From: a gamma proteobacterium symbiont of Stewartia floridana
Lineage (GTDB): Bacteria; Pseudomonadota; Gammaproteobacteria; Chromatiales; Chromatiaceae
Assembly (NCBI GenBank): GCA_003676145.1
Contig: NAUB01000006.1
Span: 1 to 34,569 of the forward strand
DNA: 34,569 bases
Reading direction: 5' to 3'
Shown here piece by piece: positions 1 through 8,551 of the stretch (positions within the stretch are counted from its first letter, which is position 1; each line of letters starts with the position of its first letter). A program made the position numbers and the translations under genes. The notes below the pieces were generated by a model. The model made no database searches. It was not told the DNA's origin and saw only the letters and a program-made list of their open reading frames with translations.

Positions 1-2
1 TT

Positions 3-33
3 CGCTCATGTAGAACAACTACACGTCGCTCAT
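3..33. repeat. Small dyad flanked by direct repeats
   Basis: A perfect 5-bp inverted repeat (TGTAG / CTACA, loop AACAA) occupies 9-23, and the heptamer CGCTCAT occurs on each side at 3-9 and 27-33. No convincing coding frame was found in 1-125. The stretch may be the 3' flank of a gene outside the window. No function is assigned. Confidence 0.3.
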
Positions 34-125
34 TCTGCCTTGCTGGACGAAAAAATAGCCCCAGCAGGGCCGATTGGATTAGTGTTAACAGGCCCTAGCC
101 TTGAACCAGGAACAGTAAGTCTCAG

Positions 126-884
126 ATGAGGATCTTCACGGTCTCAGACATCCACATCGACTTTGCGGTGAATGAGCAGTGGATCGCCAATCTCTCCGAC
201 TCGGACTATCTGGATGACTGTCTGATCCTGGCCGGCGACATCTCAGACTCGGAGGCCCGCATCGCACGCTGTTTCGATCAGCTGAAAGGGAAGTTCAAGG
301 AGGTGTTTTATGTTCCCGGCAATCACGACATCTGGGTTCGTAAAGACTCCACGGCCGACTCCATTGAGAAGTTTTTCAAGCTACTGGAACTGGCGCAGCA
401 GCATCAGGTGATCACCGAACCAAAGCGTCTCAACGGCACCAGCATCGTTCCACTCTTCTCCTGGTACGACCTCAGTTTCGGCACCATGAGCGATACCCTG
501 TTGGGCAAGTGGATGGATTTCACCCACTGCAAATGGCCCGAGTCCCTGCAGACGCCGGAGGCGCAAAATCGCTTCTTCCTGGATAAGAACAAACTCCAGC
601 TGGCTCACTCGTCCGAGCGGGTGATCACCTTCTCCCACTTTCTGCCGCGCATCGATGTGATGCCGAATTTCATTCCACACCGGTTTCGCGACATCTACCC
701 GGTACTGGGCAGCCCACACCTCGATACGCAGATTCGCACTCTCAACTCAGATATCCATATCTACGGCCACAGTCATGTCAATCGGGTGGTGAAGATCAAA
801 GGTGTTCGCTACATCAACAACGCCTTCGGCTACCCCTCGGAGACCCGCATTGCAGCGAAGAGACTCATGGAGATCGATGGTTGA
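126..884 (+). CDS. Metallophosphoesterase (calcineurin-like)
   Basis: A 252-residue protein with the ordered metal-binding motifs of the calcineurin-like phosphoesterase superfamily: SDIHID near the N-terminus (DxH), LAGDISD around residue 37 (GDxxD), PGNHDIW around residue 65 (GNHD), FSHFLPR in the middle of the second half, and YGHSH near residue 215. These residues normally hold a dinuclear metal centre that hydrolyses phosphomono- or diesters. There is no signal peptide or membrane segment, so it should be cytoplasmic. The substrate cannot be read from the sequence. The start is chosen because the DxH motif follows within ten residues, as is usual; a weak AGGA lies about 13 bases upstream. 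It stands alone, followed by a repeat-rich gap. Confidence 0.9.
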   Translation: MRIFTVSDIHIDFAVNEQWIANLSDSDYLDDCLILAGDISDSEARIARCFDQLKGKFKEVFYVPGNHDIWVRKDSTADSIEKFFKLLELAQQHQVITEPKRLNGTSIVPLFSWYDLSFGTMSDTLLGKWMDFTHCKWPESLQTPEAQNRFFLDKNKLQLAHSSERVITFSHFLPRIDVMPNFIPHRFRDIYPVLGSPHLDTQIRTLNSDIHIYGHSHVNRVVKIKGVRYINNAFGYPSETRIAAKRLMEIDG

Positions 885-928
885 GGGGGATTGTGGCGCT
901 TTGGTTACTTTTTTGATTTCTGCAATTG

Positions 929-1118
929 GCCGCGAATGGACGCAAAGCACCGCAAAGGTTCGCGAATGACTGCTTAAAAGCCCCTCTCCCTTGATGGGAG
1001 AGGGGAGCTACTCTCTTATTTGCAATTCTCATGCTGACGACGAAGGATGGAAGCACCGGATCCTGAATAACTAATTTGCGAGCATTATTGGCGGTGATTG
1101 GCGTCCATTCGCGGCTTA
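929..1118. repeat. Long inverted pair of an interspersed repeat
   Basis: The left arm (about 929-970) begins GCCGCGAATGGACGC and continues with a CACCGC-AA unit and CGCGAAT. The right arm (about 1075-1118) is its reverse complement with a few mismatches and shares the GCCGCGAATGGACGC core exactly. The arms could pair over roughly 40 bases around a spacer of about 104 bases. Related units occur at 2422-2453, 34298-34396 and 34551-34569. The rest of the gap between 884 and 1185 holds nothing recognisable as a gene. Confidence 0.75.
981..1005. repeat. Perfect 10-bp GC-rich hairpin
   Basis: CCCCTCTCCC (981-990) and GGGAGAGGGG (996-1005) pair perfectly around the 5-base loop TTGAT. The hairpin sits inside the spacer of the larger inverted repeat, downstream of the metallophosphoesterase gene. 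No T-run follows on either strand, so it does not look like a classical intrinsic terminator, though it could protect a transcript 3' end. Confidence 0.6.
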
Positions 1119-1184
1119 CACCGATAACAGGCAATCAGAGGTTCTCCGGCTTTGATCCCACCATTCGAGACCGATCAGCGAAAC

Positions 1185-2219
1185 TCAGGCAACCGACTTT
1201 CCAGCCCAGGTTTTGCGCTTCGTTTCATCGCTCATCAGATGGTGGTCGATGAGCAGCTTATAGGCGAGCTTCACATCCTTGTTGGAGAGGGCTTCGAAAC
1301 CGGTGATCGATTCGGGCCAGGAGCGGGTCCAGCGCAATGCGTTCTGACCCTCCTGGGTAAAGGTTGAGTCACTGATCACACGGGTTGCGCAGTGCAGCTT
1401 TTCCGAGCCAAGCCAGTTGACCAGCGGAAACTCCAGACGCCTGGGATCATCCTCGACGACGGCGGCATCGACCAGTGTCGCCAACTCAGGATAACGGGCC
1501 GCCAGCATGCGGAACATATGCTGAATCAGGGCGATGGTAAAGATCTTCATCTGCACCCGGCGTTGCCGCTTGGAGGAGAGGCGCTGAATCAGTTTATAGG
1601 CATGTAGCGCCGGGCGAAGATCCTTGGCGAGAAAACGCTTCAGAAAAGCGGGATCCATCACCGCTTGACTCTCGAAATCGAGATAGGTGGTCTCCTTACC
1701 CTCTTTGGAAAACATCTGCTCCGCAAGCAGAACCGGATCACTGACATACAACAGAGCGTGGCATTTCAACTCCCGTAACAGGGCCTCTGTGGCCAGTAGA
1801 CCATGACTCTCCTTGAGAATCAGGATCGGATCCGGAGCGGCCTCCTTATCCTCTGCCATCAGATCGTATCGCTTCTCCGCCTGCGCTCTTTCGGCATAGA
1901 AGCGATAGACCCGGCTCATCGGATGGTCTGCCGACAAAACCTTCTGGTAGGGCATCGCCAGCCTCTCCCCCTGATTGGAGAGGGTGAGCTTGGGCTCGAA
2001 CTTGGCCAGAGGATTATGGACGTAGTGATTCTCCGGCAGTGACTGGGAGAGCAGCTGAACGAAGTGGCCGATGCCGGCACCGTCGACCCCCAGCACCAGA
2101 TGGATATCACCACCATTACCCATGTACCCCGCGTGGGGCATATGCTGTTTATTGAGGCGTTTTTTCCAAAGTAACTGGCTGAGAAGCAGGCGCTTGTTTG
2201 GCTTGAGACTCTTTTTCAT
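1185..2219 (-). CDS. Sulfotransferase-like hypothetical protein
   Basis: A 344-residue, basic, soluble protein without a signal peptide. Two segments resemble the cofactor-binding elements of PAPS-dependent sulfotransferases: a glycine-rich strand-loop-helix at about residues 40-58 (LVLGVDGAGIGHFVQLL) and a strand-helix-strand region at about 131-170 containing KESHGLL and then LLYVSDP, placed like the 3'-phosphate-binding strand. The exact PSB lysine and 3'-PB arginine/serine pattern is not clear, so this is a fold-level guess. It stands alone, about 250 bases from the 3' end of waaA and in the same direction. Its presence near LPS genes fits glycan modification but does not prove it. It could be another P-loop protein. 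Confidence 0.5.
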   Translation of the reverse strand: MKKSLKPNKRLLLSQLLWKKRLNKQHMPHAGYMGNGGDIHLVLGVDGAGIGHFVQLLSQSLPENHYVHNPLAKFEPKLTLSNQGERLAMPYQKVLSADHPMSRVYRFYAERAQAEKRYDLMAEDKEAAPDPILILKESHGLLATEALLRELKCHALLYVSDPVLLAEQMFSKEGKETTYLDFESQAVMDPAFLKRFLAKDLRPALHAYKLIQRLSSKRQRRVQMKIFTIALIQHMFRMLAARYPELATLVDAAVVEDDPRRLEFPLVNWLGSEKLHCATRVISDSTFTQEGQNALRWTRSWPESITGFEALSNKDVKLAYKLLIDHHLMSDETKRKTWAGKSVA

Positions 2220-2421
2220 TCAGGGATCTCATCTGTTCACATCGTCCCTGAAGACTCTAAGAGAGAGGCATACTATTCAATTTCTAGTGGAAGTATAAGA
2301 CAACCGCTGTGAAACCGGTCGCTATTTCACAAACAGCAGGTGGGCACTGCAATTGAAAATCAGAACAGCGTAAAAGCGCTCATGTGATTTGAATCGAGCA
2401 GATCATTTCAACAATTTGCCA

Positions 2422-2453
2422 ACTTTCGCGGTGTTTTGCGTCCATTCGCGGCA
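2422..2453. repeat. Single copy of the interspersed repeat
   Basis: On the minus strand this reads GCCGCGAATGGACGC followed by an AAACACCGCGAA unit, matching the arms at 929-1118. It lies 15 bases beyond the stop codon of waaA. The remaining sequence between 2220 and 2468 shows no gene or obvious terminator. Confidence 0.6.
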
Positions 2454-2468
2454 AAATCTTGAAATTTA

Positions 2469-3737
2469 TCAATAATTATCCAACAGCTGCTCGATCAAAC
2501 GGGTCAGTCGATCCAGAGCGCCCCGGTTCTTATCCACCAGCTCCCGCCCCGCCTCACCGATGCGGCTGCGTTCACTGGCGTCGCTCAACCACCGGGTCAC
2601 CTGTTCCGCCAGGGCTTCGGCCGAGGCAACTTCAACGGCGGCCTGCTGCTGGGTGAAGAGCTGTTTGATCTCATTGAAGTTGAACATGTGAGGACCGAAC
2701 ACCACCGCGACTCCCTGGGCTGCAGCTTCGAGGATATTGTGCCCGCCATGGGGCACCAGACTGCCGCCGATGAAGGCCGCATCGGAGGCGCCGATGAAAA
2801 GGGTCAGCTCGCCCATGGTATCGCCCAGGAAGACCCCGGTCTCTTCGTCGCAGGCGATCTGCTGACTTCGCCTGACCAAAGAAAAGCCGGCCTCTTCAAC
2901 CAGCTGGGCCACCCGATCAAAGCGCTCCGGATGGCGCGGCACCACCACCAGCAACGCATCTCCGATATGCCGACGCACCTCCATGTGGGCCTGCAGCACC
3001 AGCTCATCCTCCCCCTCGTGGGTGCTGGCGGCAATCCACACCGGTCGGGCAGCGCCCCACTCCCTGCGCAGCACATCGGCCCGTTCCAGCAGGCTGCCTG
3101 GCAGGTGGATGTCATATTTGATACTGCCGATCACCTCCAGCTGCTCCGGTCGGGCACCCAGGGTATGGAAACGCTCCGCATCCGCCTCCGCATGGGGGGC
3201 GATCAGGGTCAGATTGCGCAGCGCCTGTCGGGTCAGTCCGGCCAGCTTGTGATAACCCCGGGCAGATCGCACCGACATACGGGCATTCGCCAGCAGGGTG
3301 GGGATCTTCTCCCGCTTGGCGTGATAGATCAGATTGGGCCAGATCTCGGTCTCGACCAGGATCAGCAGCCTGGGCCGATAGGCCTGCAGGTAGCGCTGCA
3401 CCACCCAGGGCAGATCGACCGGCGCATAGCGATGCGCCACCTCATTACCGAACAGGGCTTTGACACGCTCGGCCCCGGTTGGGGTGGTGGTGGTGATCAG
3501 CAGCGGGTGGTCGGGGTAGCGGTCGAGCAGGCGCCCGACCAGTGGCGCAATCGCCTGCACCTCGCCCACCGAGACTGCATGGATCCAGATGCCGTCCTGG
3601 TCTTCAGGCGGATCAAAAACACCAAAACGCTCCAGCCAACGCTCCCGGTAGGCTGGCGCCTTTCGCGCCCGCCAGAACAGACGCAGCGGGTAGAGCGGCG
3701 TCAGCAGCATCAGCAGTAGTGTGTAAAGGTATCGCAT
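2469..3737 (-). CDS. waaA: 3-deoxy-D-manno-octulosonic acid (Kdo) transferase
   Basis: A 422-residue GT30 enzyme that transfers Kdo from CMP-Kdo to the lipid A precursor on the cytoplasmic face of the inner membrane. The N-terminus has a hydrophobic anchor (about residues 3-20) and the basic segment typical of WaaA. The VSVGE segment carries the presumed catalytic base Glu59. TTTTPTGAERV, LVETEIWPNL and, in the C-terminal Rossmann domain, GGSLVPHGGHNILE are family hallmarks. The length is typical. It is the last gene of a leftward hldE-msbA-waaA operon, 26 bases after the msbA stop. Whether one or two Kdo residues are added cannot be read from the sequence. Confidence 0.96.
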   Translation of the reverse strand: MRYLYTLLLMLLTPLYPLRLFWRARKAPAYRERWLERFGVFDPPEDQDGIWIHAVSVGEVQAIAPLVGRLLDRYPDHPLLITTTTPTGAERVKALFGNEVAHRYAPVDLPWVVQRYLQAYRPRLLILVETEIWPNLIYHAKREKIPTLLANARMSVRSARGYHKLAGLTRQALRNLTLIAPHAEADAERFHTLGARPEQLEVIGSIKYDIHLPGSLLERADVLRREWGAARPVWIAASTHEGEDELVLQAHMEVRRHIGDALLVVVPRHPERFDRVAQLVEEAGFSLVRRSQQIACDEETGVFLGDTMGELTLFIGASDAAFIGGSLVPHGGHNILEAAAQGVAVVFGPHMFNFNEIKQLFTQQQAAVEVASAEALAEQVTRWLSDASERSRIGEAGRELVDKNRGALDRLTRLIEQLLDNY

Positions 3738-3763
3738 AACAAGCAGCGCTTAAGCGGCAGAGA

Positions 3764-5548
3764 TTATCCCTCTTCCTGACTGTCGAACTGTTCGCTGAAC
3801 TGGTGGCGGCAGAGTTGGTAATAGGCGCCCTGCTGCTCGATCAGCTCTTGATGGCGGCCCGACTCGATCAACTCACCGTCGTGCACCACCAGGATCTTAT
3901 CCGCGTGCTGAATGGTGGAGAGACGATGGGCGATCACCAGGGTGGTTCGCTCCTTGGTCAGGGTCTGCAGCGCCGCCTGCACATGTCTTTCCGATTCGGT
4001 ATCCAGCGCCGAGGTGGCCTCATCCAGCAACAGAATCGGCGCATCCTTGATCAACGCTCTGGCGATCGCCAGCCGTTGACGCTGCCCACCGGAGAGGCGC
4101 ACCCCGTCCTCGCCGATACGGGTCTCGAATCCCTCAGGCAAACGCTCGATGAACTCCAGGGCGTGGGCGCTTTTGGCCGCTTCCCGTATCTGTTCCATGC
4201 TCGGTTCGCCCTGAGCCCCATAGGCGATGTTGGCCGCCACCGTATCGTCGAACAGCACCGACTCCTGCCCCACATAGGAGAGCTGCCGACGCAGACTCAG
4301 CAGACTGAGATCCTGGGTGTCGACGCCGTCGATCAGAATCCGCCCGCCGGTTGGATTGTAGAAGCGGGGAATCAGGTTGGCGATGGTGGTCTTGCCGCCG
4401 CCCGAGTGGCCCACCAGTGCCACGGTGCTGCCCGGGGTGATCTCGAAGCTGATCGGTTTGAGGGCATCCTTATCCATATTCGGATAGCGGAAGGCGACCG
4501 ACTCGAAGCTCACCCGACCCGCAACCCGCTGCAGCTCCGACTTGCCGACATCGGCCTCCGGGGGCTCATCGATCAGGCCGAATACCGTCTCGGCCGCCGC
4601 CAATCCCTTCTGCAGCGGCTGGTTGATCCCGGTAAGGCGCTTCAAGGGTGAGAACAGCAGGCCGATGGCCGCCATCAGGGAGACGAAACCGCCGATGGTC
4701 AGCTCCCCCAATACCGTGTCATGAGTACTCACGTAGACCAGTGCCGCAATCATCGTCGCACCGACGATCTCCACCAGAGGCATATGAGCGGAACCCGCCA
4801 CCTTGCTCTTCATGTTGTAGCGGCGCACCCAGTTGGCCCGCTCCAGAAAGCGCTTCTGCTCATAGGGGCGGCCTTCGAAAATCTTGATCACCTTGTGACC
4901 CCGCACCGACTCCTCCAGCACCTGGGTCATCACCCCCATGGTGCTCTGCAGAGAGCGGTTGACCCGGCGTAGCCGGACCGCCAGCAGACGCACGGTAATC
5001 ACGATCACCGGCAACGCCAGAAAGATCACCATGGTGAGCATCCAGTTCAGATAGAGCATATAGGCCATCAGACCGATCACCACGATGGTGTCCTTGACGA
5101 TGGTGGTCAGCACCTTGGTGGCCGCCATGGTCACCTGGTTGACGTTATAGGTCACCTTGGAGATCAGGGTACCGGTGGCATTGCTGTCGAAATAGGGGGT
5201 GCCCATGGTGAGGATTCGCTCGATCATCATGCGGCGCAGATCGAGTACCACCTTGCCGGCCACCCACTCGAAGGCCACACTGGTAACGAAGTTCATCACT
5301 CCGCGTACGGTGAACAACAGAATCAGCAGGATCGGCGACCAGAAGATATAGTCCGGATCCTTCTCCACGAAGCTGCCGTCCAGCATCGGCTTCATCAGAA
5401 TCGGGATCAATGGTTCGGTCATCGCCAGAATGATCATTGCCGTGAGGGCGCCGCCAAACTGTTTCCAGTAGGGCTTTACCCGCTGCAGCAGCCGGAAATA
5501 GAGCTCCTTGCCCGACATGCCGGAACCATCGGTTGTCTCACTGGCCAT
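3764..5548 (-). CDS. msbA: Lipid A export ABC transporter/permease MsbA
   Basis: A 594-residue half-transporter that flips core-lipid A across the inner membrane using ATP. The N-terminal half has about six membrane segments of the ABC exporter fold. The C-terminal nucleotide-binding domain shows Walker A GHSGGGKTT, Q-loop YVGQES, signature LSGGQRQRLAIARAL, Walker B ILLLDEATSALD and the switch histidine in IAHRLSTI. The ATG at 5548 is chosen because it overlaps the hldE stop by 11 bases and follows a GAGGCG ribosome-binding site; the frame stays open further upstream, but the encoded residues there are unlike MsbA. Position between hldE and waaA supports lipid A transport over drug export. 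Confidence 0.95.
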   Translation of the reverse strand: MASETTDGSGMSGKELYFRLLQRVKPYWKQFGGALTAMIILAMTEPLIPILMKPMLDGSFVEKDPDYIFWSPILLILLFTVRGVMNFVTSVAFEWVAGKVVLDLRRMMIERILTMGTPYFDSNATGTLISKVTYNVNQVTMAATKVLTTIVKDTIVVIGLMAYMLYLNWMLTMVIFLALPVIVITVRLLAVRLRRVNRSLQSTMGVMTQVLEESVRGHKVIKIFEGRPYEQKRFLERANWVRRYNMKSKVAGSAHMPLVEIVGATMIAALVYVSTHDTVLGELTIGGFVSLMAAIGLLFSPLKRLTGINQPLQKGLAAAETVFGLIDEPPEADVGKSELQRVAGRVSFESVAFRYPNMDKDALKPISFEITPGSTVALVGHSGGGKTTIANLIPRFYNPTGGRILIDGVDTQDLSLLSLRRQLSYVGQESVLFDDTVAANIAYGAQGEPSMEQIREAAKSAHALEFIERLPEGFETRIGEDGVRLSGGQRQRLAIARALIKDAPILLLDEATSALDTESERHVQAALQTLTKERTTLVIAHRLSTIQHADKILVVHDGELIESGRHQELIEQQGAYYQLCRHQFSEQFDSQEEG

Positions 5549-6968
5549 CGCGCATCGCCTCGACGATCCGGCTGGTGGAGCGGCCGGGCAGAAAATCGAG
5601 CACCCGCACCTCTCCGCCGTTGTTGACCACACAATCGTAGCCGGCAATCTGTTCCGGCTTGTAGTCGCCACCCTTCACCAGCAGATCGGGTTTGACCGCA
5701 CAGATCAGGGACTCCGGCGTATCCTCACTGAACGGCACCACCCAGTCCACCGAGGCGAGACCGGCCAGCACCGCCATCCGCTGTTCGAGCGGATTGATGG
5801 GTCGATCCTCGCCTTTCAGGCGGCGCACTGAGTCATCGTCGTTGACCGCCACCACCAACCGGTCGCCCAGCTGCTTGGCCTGCTGCAGATAGCGCACATG
5901 CCCCTCGTGGAGGATGTCGAAACAGCCGTTGGTCATGACAATCCGCTCCCCCAGCTGGCGCGCCGTTTCGCTCGCCTCGCAGAGACTCTCCCGGGTCTGG
6001 ATGGTATGGAAATCGAAATCCCCCTGGCGGCTCAGAGCCCCCTTCAGTTCGCCCAGGGTGACACTGCCGGCACCCAGCTTGCCGACCATCAGACCGGCCG
6101 CCACATTCGCCAGACCGGCCGCCTCATGGATCGGCATGCCGGCCGCCATTCCCGCCCCCAGGACACCGATCACCGTATCGCCGGCGCCGGTTACATCGTA
6201 GACTTCGCGGGCCCGGGTCGGCAGATGCAGTGGTGGGGCATCTTTCTGAATCAGCAGCATACCCCGTTCACTCAGGGTCACCAGCAGGGCATCCAGGTTC
6301 AACGATTCACGCAGCGCCATACCCCGCTCATTCAGCGCCTGATCGGTTTCACAGGAACCCACAACCGCCTCGAACTCTTTCAGGTTGGGCGTCAGCAGGC
6401 TGGCATTCCGATACTTCTCAAAATCGCTCCCTTTCGGGTCCACCAGCAGCGGCACCCCGGCGGTTCTGGCCGCACTGATCAACTCTTGAGGCTGCTGCAG
6501 CGTTCCCTTGGCGTAGTCGGAGAGAATCACCAGATCGCTGCTGGCCAGCTGTTGTTGATAGTGGTTGCCCATTTCCGCCAGATCGACCTGCCACATGGGC
6601 TGTTCGAAATCGAGCCGTAACAGTTGTTGATGCTGGCTGATCACCCGTAGTTTGGTGATAGTGGGTACTGACTCACTTAGCTGCAGCAGACACTCGACGC
6701 CCGACTCGGTCAGCCGCTCAGCCAGTCGTTCGCCGGCCTCATCCCGGCCGATCAGCCCACACAGTGCCACCCCAGCCCCGAGGCTGGTCATATTCAACGC
6801 CACATTGGCCCCACCCCCGGGCCGTTCTTCGGTATCATGCACATGCACCACCGGTACCGGGGCCTCGGGTGAAATTTTGGCGGCCGCACCCTGCCAGTAG
6901 CGATCGAGCATCAGATCGCCCACCACCAGAACACGCGCCTTACTGAAGTCAGGAAGTTGAAATTGCAT
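5538..6968 (-). CDS. hldE: Bifunctional heptose 7-phosphate kinase / heptose 1-phosphate adenylyltransferase
   Basis: A 476-residue fusion that makes ADP-heptose for the LPS inner core. The N-terminal ribokinase-like domain (about 1-318) phosphorylates D-glycero-D-manno-heptose 7-phosphate; it shows PGGGANVALN and the catalytic-site GAGDT motif near residue 262. The C-terminal nucleotidyltransferase domain (about 343-476) starts MTNGCFDILHEGH, containing the HxGH motif, and continues to the LVKGGDY segment. The length equals the usual size of HldE (about 475). The ATG at 6968 is preferred over an in-frame TTG just upstream. It is the first gene of the operon with msbA and waaA and is divergent from the acyltransferase gene, 82 bases away. 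Confidence 0.96.
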   Translation of the reverse strand: MQFQLPDFSKARVLVVGDLMLDRYWQGAAAKISPEAPVPVVHVHDTEERPGGGANVALNMTSLGAGVALCGLIGRDEAGERLAERLTESGVECLLQLSESVPTITKLRVISQHQQLLRLDFEQPMWQVDLAEMGNHYQQQLASSDLVILSDYAKGTLQQPQELISAARTAGVPLLVDPKGSDFEKYRNASLLTPNLKEFEAVVGSCETDQALNERGMALRESLNLDALLVTLSERGMLLIQKDAPPLHLPTRAREVYDVTGAGDTVIGVLGAGMAAGMPIHEAAGLANVAAGLMVGKLGAGSVTLGELKGALSRQGDFDFHTIQTRESLCEASETARQLGERIVMTNGCFDILHEGHVRYLQQAKQLGDRLVVAVNDDDSVRRLKGEDRPINPLEQRMAVLAGLASVDWVVPFSEDTPESLICAVKPDLLVKGGDYKPEQIAGYDCVVNNGGEVRVLDFLPGRSTSRIVEAMRDGQ

Positions 6969-6996
6969 CAAACAGTTAACACAGATTGGGACAAAC

Positions 6997-7011
6997 CCCC
7001 TAGTTTAGGGG
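6997..7011. promoter_or_regulatory. Palindrome in the divergent hldE/lpxL promoter region
   Basis: CCCCTA (6997-7002) and TAGGGG (7006-7011) form a perfect 6-bp dyad around GTT in the gap between two divergent genes. It overlaps the -10 element of the candidate hldE promoter, so it could be an operator. No matching regulator is recognised. Confidence 0.3.
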
Positions 7012-7030
7012 TGGTGACAGGCAGTAACAA
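7002..7030 (-). promoter_or_regulatory. Candidate sigma-70 promoter for hldE-msbA-waaA
   Basis: On the minus strand a TTGTTA box (7025-7030) is followed 17 bases later by TAAACT (7002-7007). Each matches four of six consensus positions with ideal spacing. It lies 34 bases upstream of the hldE ATG and is the best candidate in the short divergent gap. Assignment is by eye only. Confidence 0.3.
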
Positions 7031-7050
7031 GCTGAAATCAAGAACCGAGC

Positions 7051-7962
7051 ATGGCAAAACGGCGTAAACACTCACTCTATTCCCCACTAAACTGGCCCGC
7101 CTGGGTGGGACTCGGCCTGCTGTGGCTGATCAGTCAGTGGCTGCCCTATCGCATGGCCCTGCCCCTGGGTCGGGGCATCGGCGGGCTGATATACCGCCTG
7201 TCAGCCAAACGCCGGCACATCGCCAGGGTCAATCTGCAGATCTGTTTTCCCGATAAATCTGAGCAGCAGATCGAGACGCTGTTGAAACAGCACTTCGACT
7301 CCCTCGGCATCGGCATGCTGATGATCGGATTCGCCTGGTGGGCGAAAGACAGCAAGCTGCAACCCCTGGTGGAGATCGAAGGGCTGGAACACCTGCAACG
7401 CAGCCTGCAACAGGGCAGAGGGGTGATCCTGCTCTCCGCCCACTTCACCGATCTGGAGATCACCGGGCGGCTGCTGAGTCTGTTTCAACCCATCGCCGTG
7501 ATGTATCGCCCGCATGAAAATCCGGTCATCGAATGGGCCTTCACCCGTAACCGGCAACAGCGCTTCGAGGCGGCCATCCCACGAAACGAGATCCGACAGG
7601 TGGTGCGCACCCTGAAAAAGAATCTGCCGGTCTGGTATGCACCGGACCAGAGCTTCAAAGGCCCCAACAGCACCCTGGCCCCCTTCTTCGGTGAACCGGC
7701 TGGCACCAATACCGCCACCTCCCGACTGGCCAAGATCAGCAAGGCCGACACCATCCTCTTCTCAGGCTATCGCAAGGCGGACGAGAGCGGCTACAAGCTG
7801 ATCATTCATCCACCCCTGGAGGCGTTTCCCACAGAGGATCTGCCGGCAGATGCAACCCGAATCAATGGTTTGATCGAGCAGGCTGTGAGCTATGCCCCGG
7901 AGCAGTATCTGTGGATCCACCGACGCTTCAAGAAACGCAAGGTGATACCTGACCCCTATTAG
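7051..7962 (+). CDS. Late lipid A acyltransferase (LpxL/HtrB family)
   Basis: A 303-residue membrane-anchored acyltransferase that adds a secondary acyl chain to Kdo-lipid A from acyl-ACP. An N-terminal hydrophobic segment (about 14-32) precedes the catalytic HX4E motif in SAHFTDLE (His131, Glu136). AVMYRPHENP, PVWYAPDQSFKG and a late PEQYLWIHRRFKKR segment are further LpxL/LpxM hallmarks, and the length fits. Divergent from the hldE-msbA-waaA operon, it completes a local lipid A/inner core set. LpxL and LpxM types cannot be separated with confidence by reading, so no symbol is given. Confidence 0.93.
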   Translation: MAKRRKHSLYSPLNWPAWVGLGLLWLISQWLPYRMALPLGRGIGGLIYRLSAKRRHIARVNLQICFPDKSEQQIETLLKQHFDSLGIGMLMIGFAWWAKDSKLQPLVEIEGLEHLQRSLQQGRGVILLSAHFTDLEITGRLLSLFQPIAVMYRPHENPVIEWAFTRNRQQRFEAAIPRNEIRQVVRTLKKNLPVWYAPDQSFKGPNSTLAPFFGEPAGTNTATSRLAKISKADTILFSGYRKADESGYKLIIHPPLEAFPTEDLPADATRINGLIEQAVSYAPEQYLWIHRRFKKRKVIPDPY

Positions 7963-8011
7963 GGCCTGCAGGGACAGTTTTGATCTCCAGCCAGGCAGTA
8001 TGCGTGTGTTG

Positions 8012-8551
8012 TCACCACTTCATCATGGGCAGAGGATTCAAAGGGTGCTTTAAAAACCATCTTCCTGCCCGCCTGGCCAAGGCCGCGTGAAAACCGGCAT
8101 TGGGAAAAGCCGCTCTGACCTCCTGCACCGTTGACCTGGCAATACCGAAGCGGAACAGACCCATTGAAAAGTCGACCAGATCCCCTTGCCTGAAGAGCTC
8201 CACCAGCGGCAGCGCCTGATCGTCATAGGGGCGGAGTTTGTGGTGCTCGGTAATCATCAGCCGGATCTCTTCCGACCAGGCCTCAAGCCCCTGGCTGTGC
8301 AGATAGGCCAACATCGGCGGCAACGATGGGGGAATATAGTCCACCGTATCCTCGATCCAGATCCCCAGATCGTGAAAAGCCCCGGCGATCAGAATCTTCT
8401 GCCGAGCCTGTTCATCGCAATCGGTCAGCATCTGACAGAAGTGAACCATCCTGTAGACGTGGTTGCGATAGCCCAGATACTCCGCACCGATCAGCGACTG
8501 CCATTCGGCGAAGATCTCCTCCAGCAACGCAATCTCTGTCTCAATCTTCAC
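8012..8551 (-). CDS. HD-domain hydrolase
   Basis: A protein of about 179 residues with an HD-type metal-dependent phosphohydrolase pattern: NHVYR around residue 30, FHDLG around 59-63 (the HD pair), TEHHK in the middle and GDLVD further on. Such proteins usually hydrolyse nucleotides or other phosphate esters; the substrate is unknown. The GTG at 8551 is chosen because it overlaps the stop of the upstream TfoX-type gene by 11 bases, is preceded by GGAG, and yields the expected N-terminus; a longer in-frame start at 8620 would overlap that gene by 80 bases. No membrane segment is seen. Confidence 0.8.
   Translation of the reverse strand: MKIETEIALLEEIFAEWQSLIGAEYLGYRNHVYRMVHFCQMLTDCDEQARQKILIAGAFHDLGIWIEDTVDYIPPSLPPMLAYLHSQGLEAWSEEIRLMITEHHKLRPYDDQALPLVELFRQGDLVDFSMGLFRFGIARSTVQEVRAAFPNAGFHAALARRAGRWFLKHPLNPLPMMKW

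Noticed and set aside
929-1118. CRISPR array
   Set aside because: The repeats are inverted and degenerate, with no regular spacers, and no cas gene is nearby.
2688-3719. Long open frame on the plus strand opposite waaA
   Set aside because: It is an antisense shadow of the well-supported Kdo transferase, with a low-complexity Gln/His/Gly-rich translation and no family motif.
3803-4651. Long plus-strand frame opposite msbA
   Set aside because: Shadow of the ABC transporter; residues have no domain resemblance.
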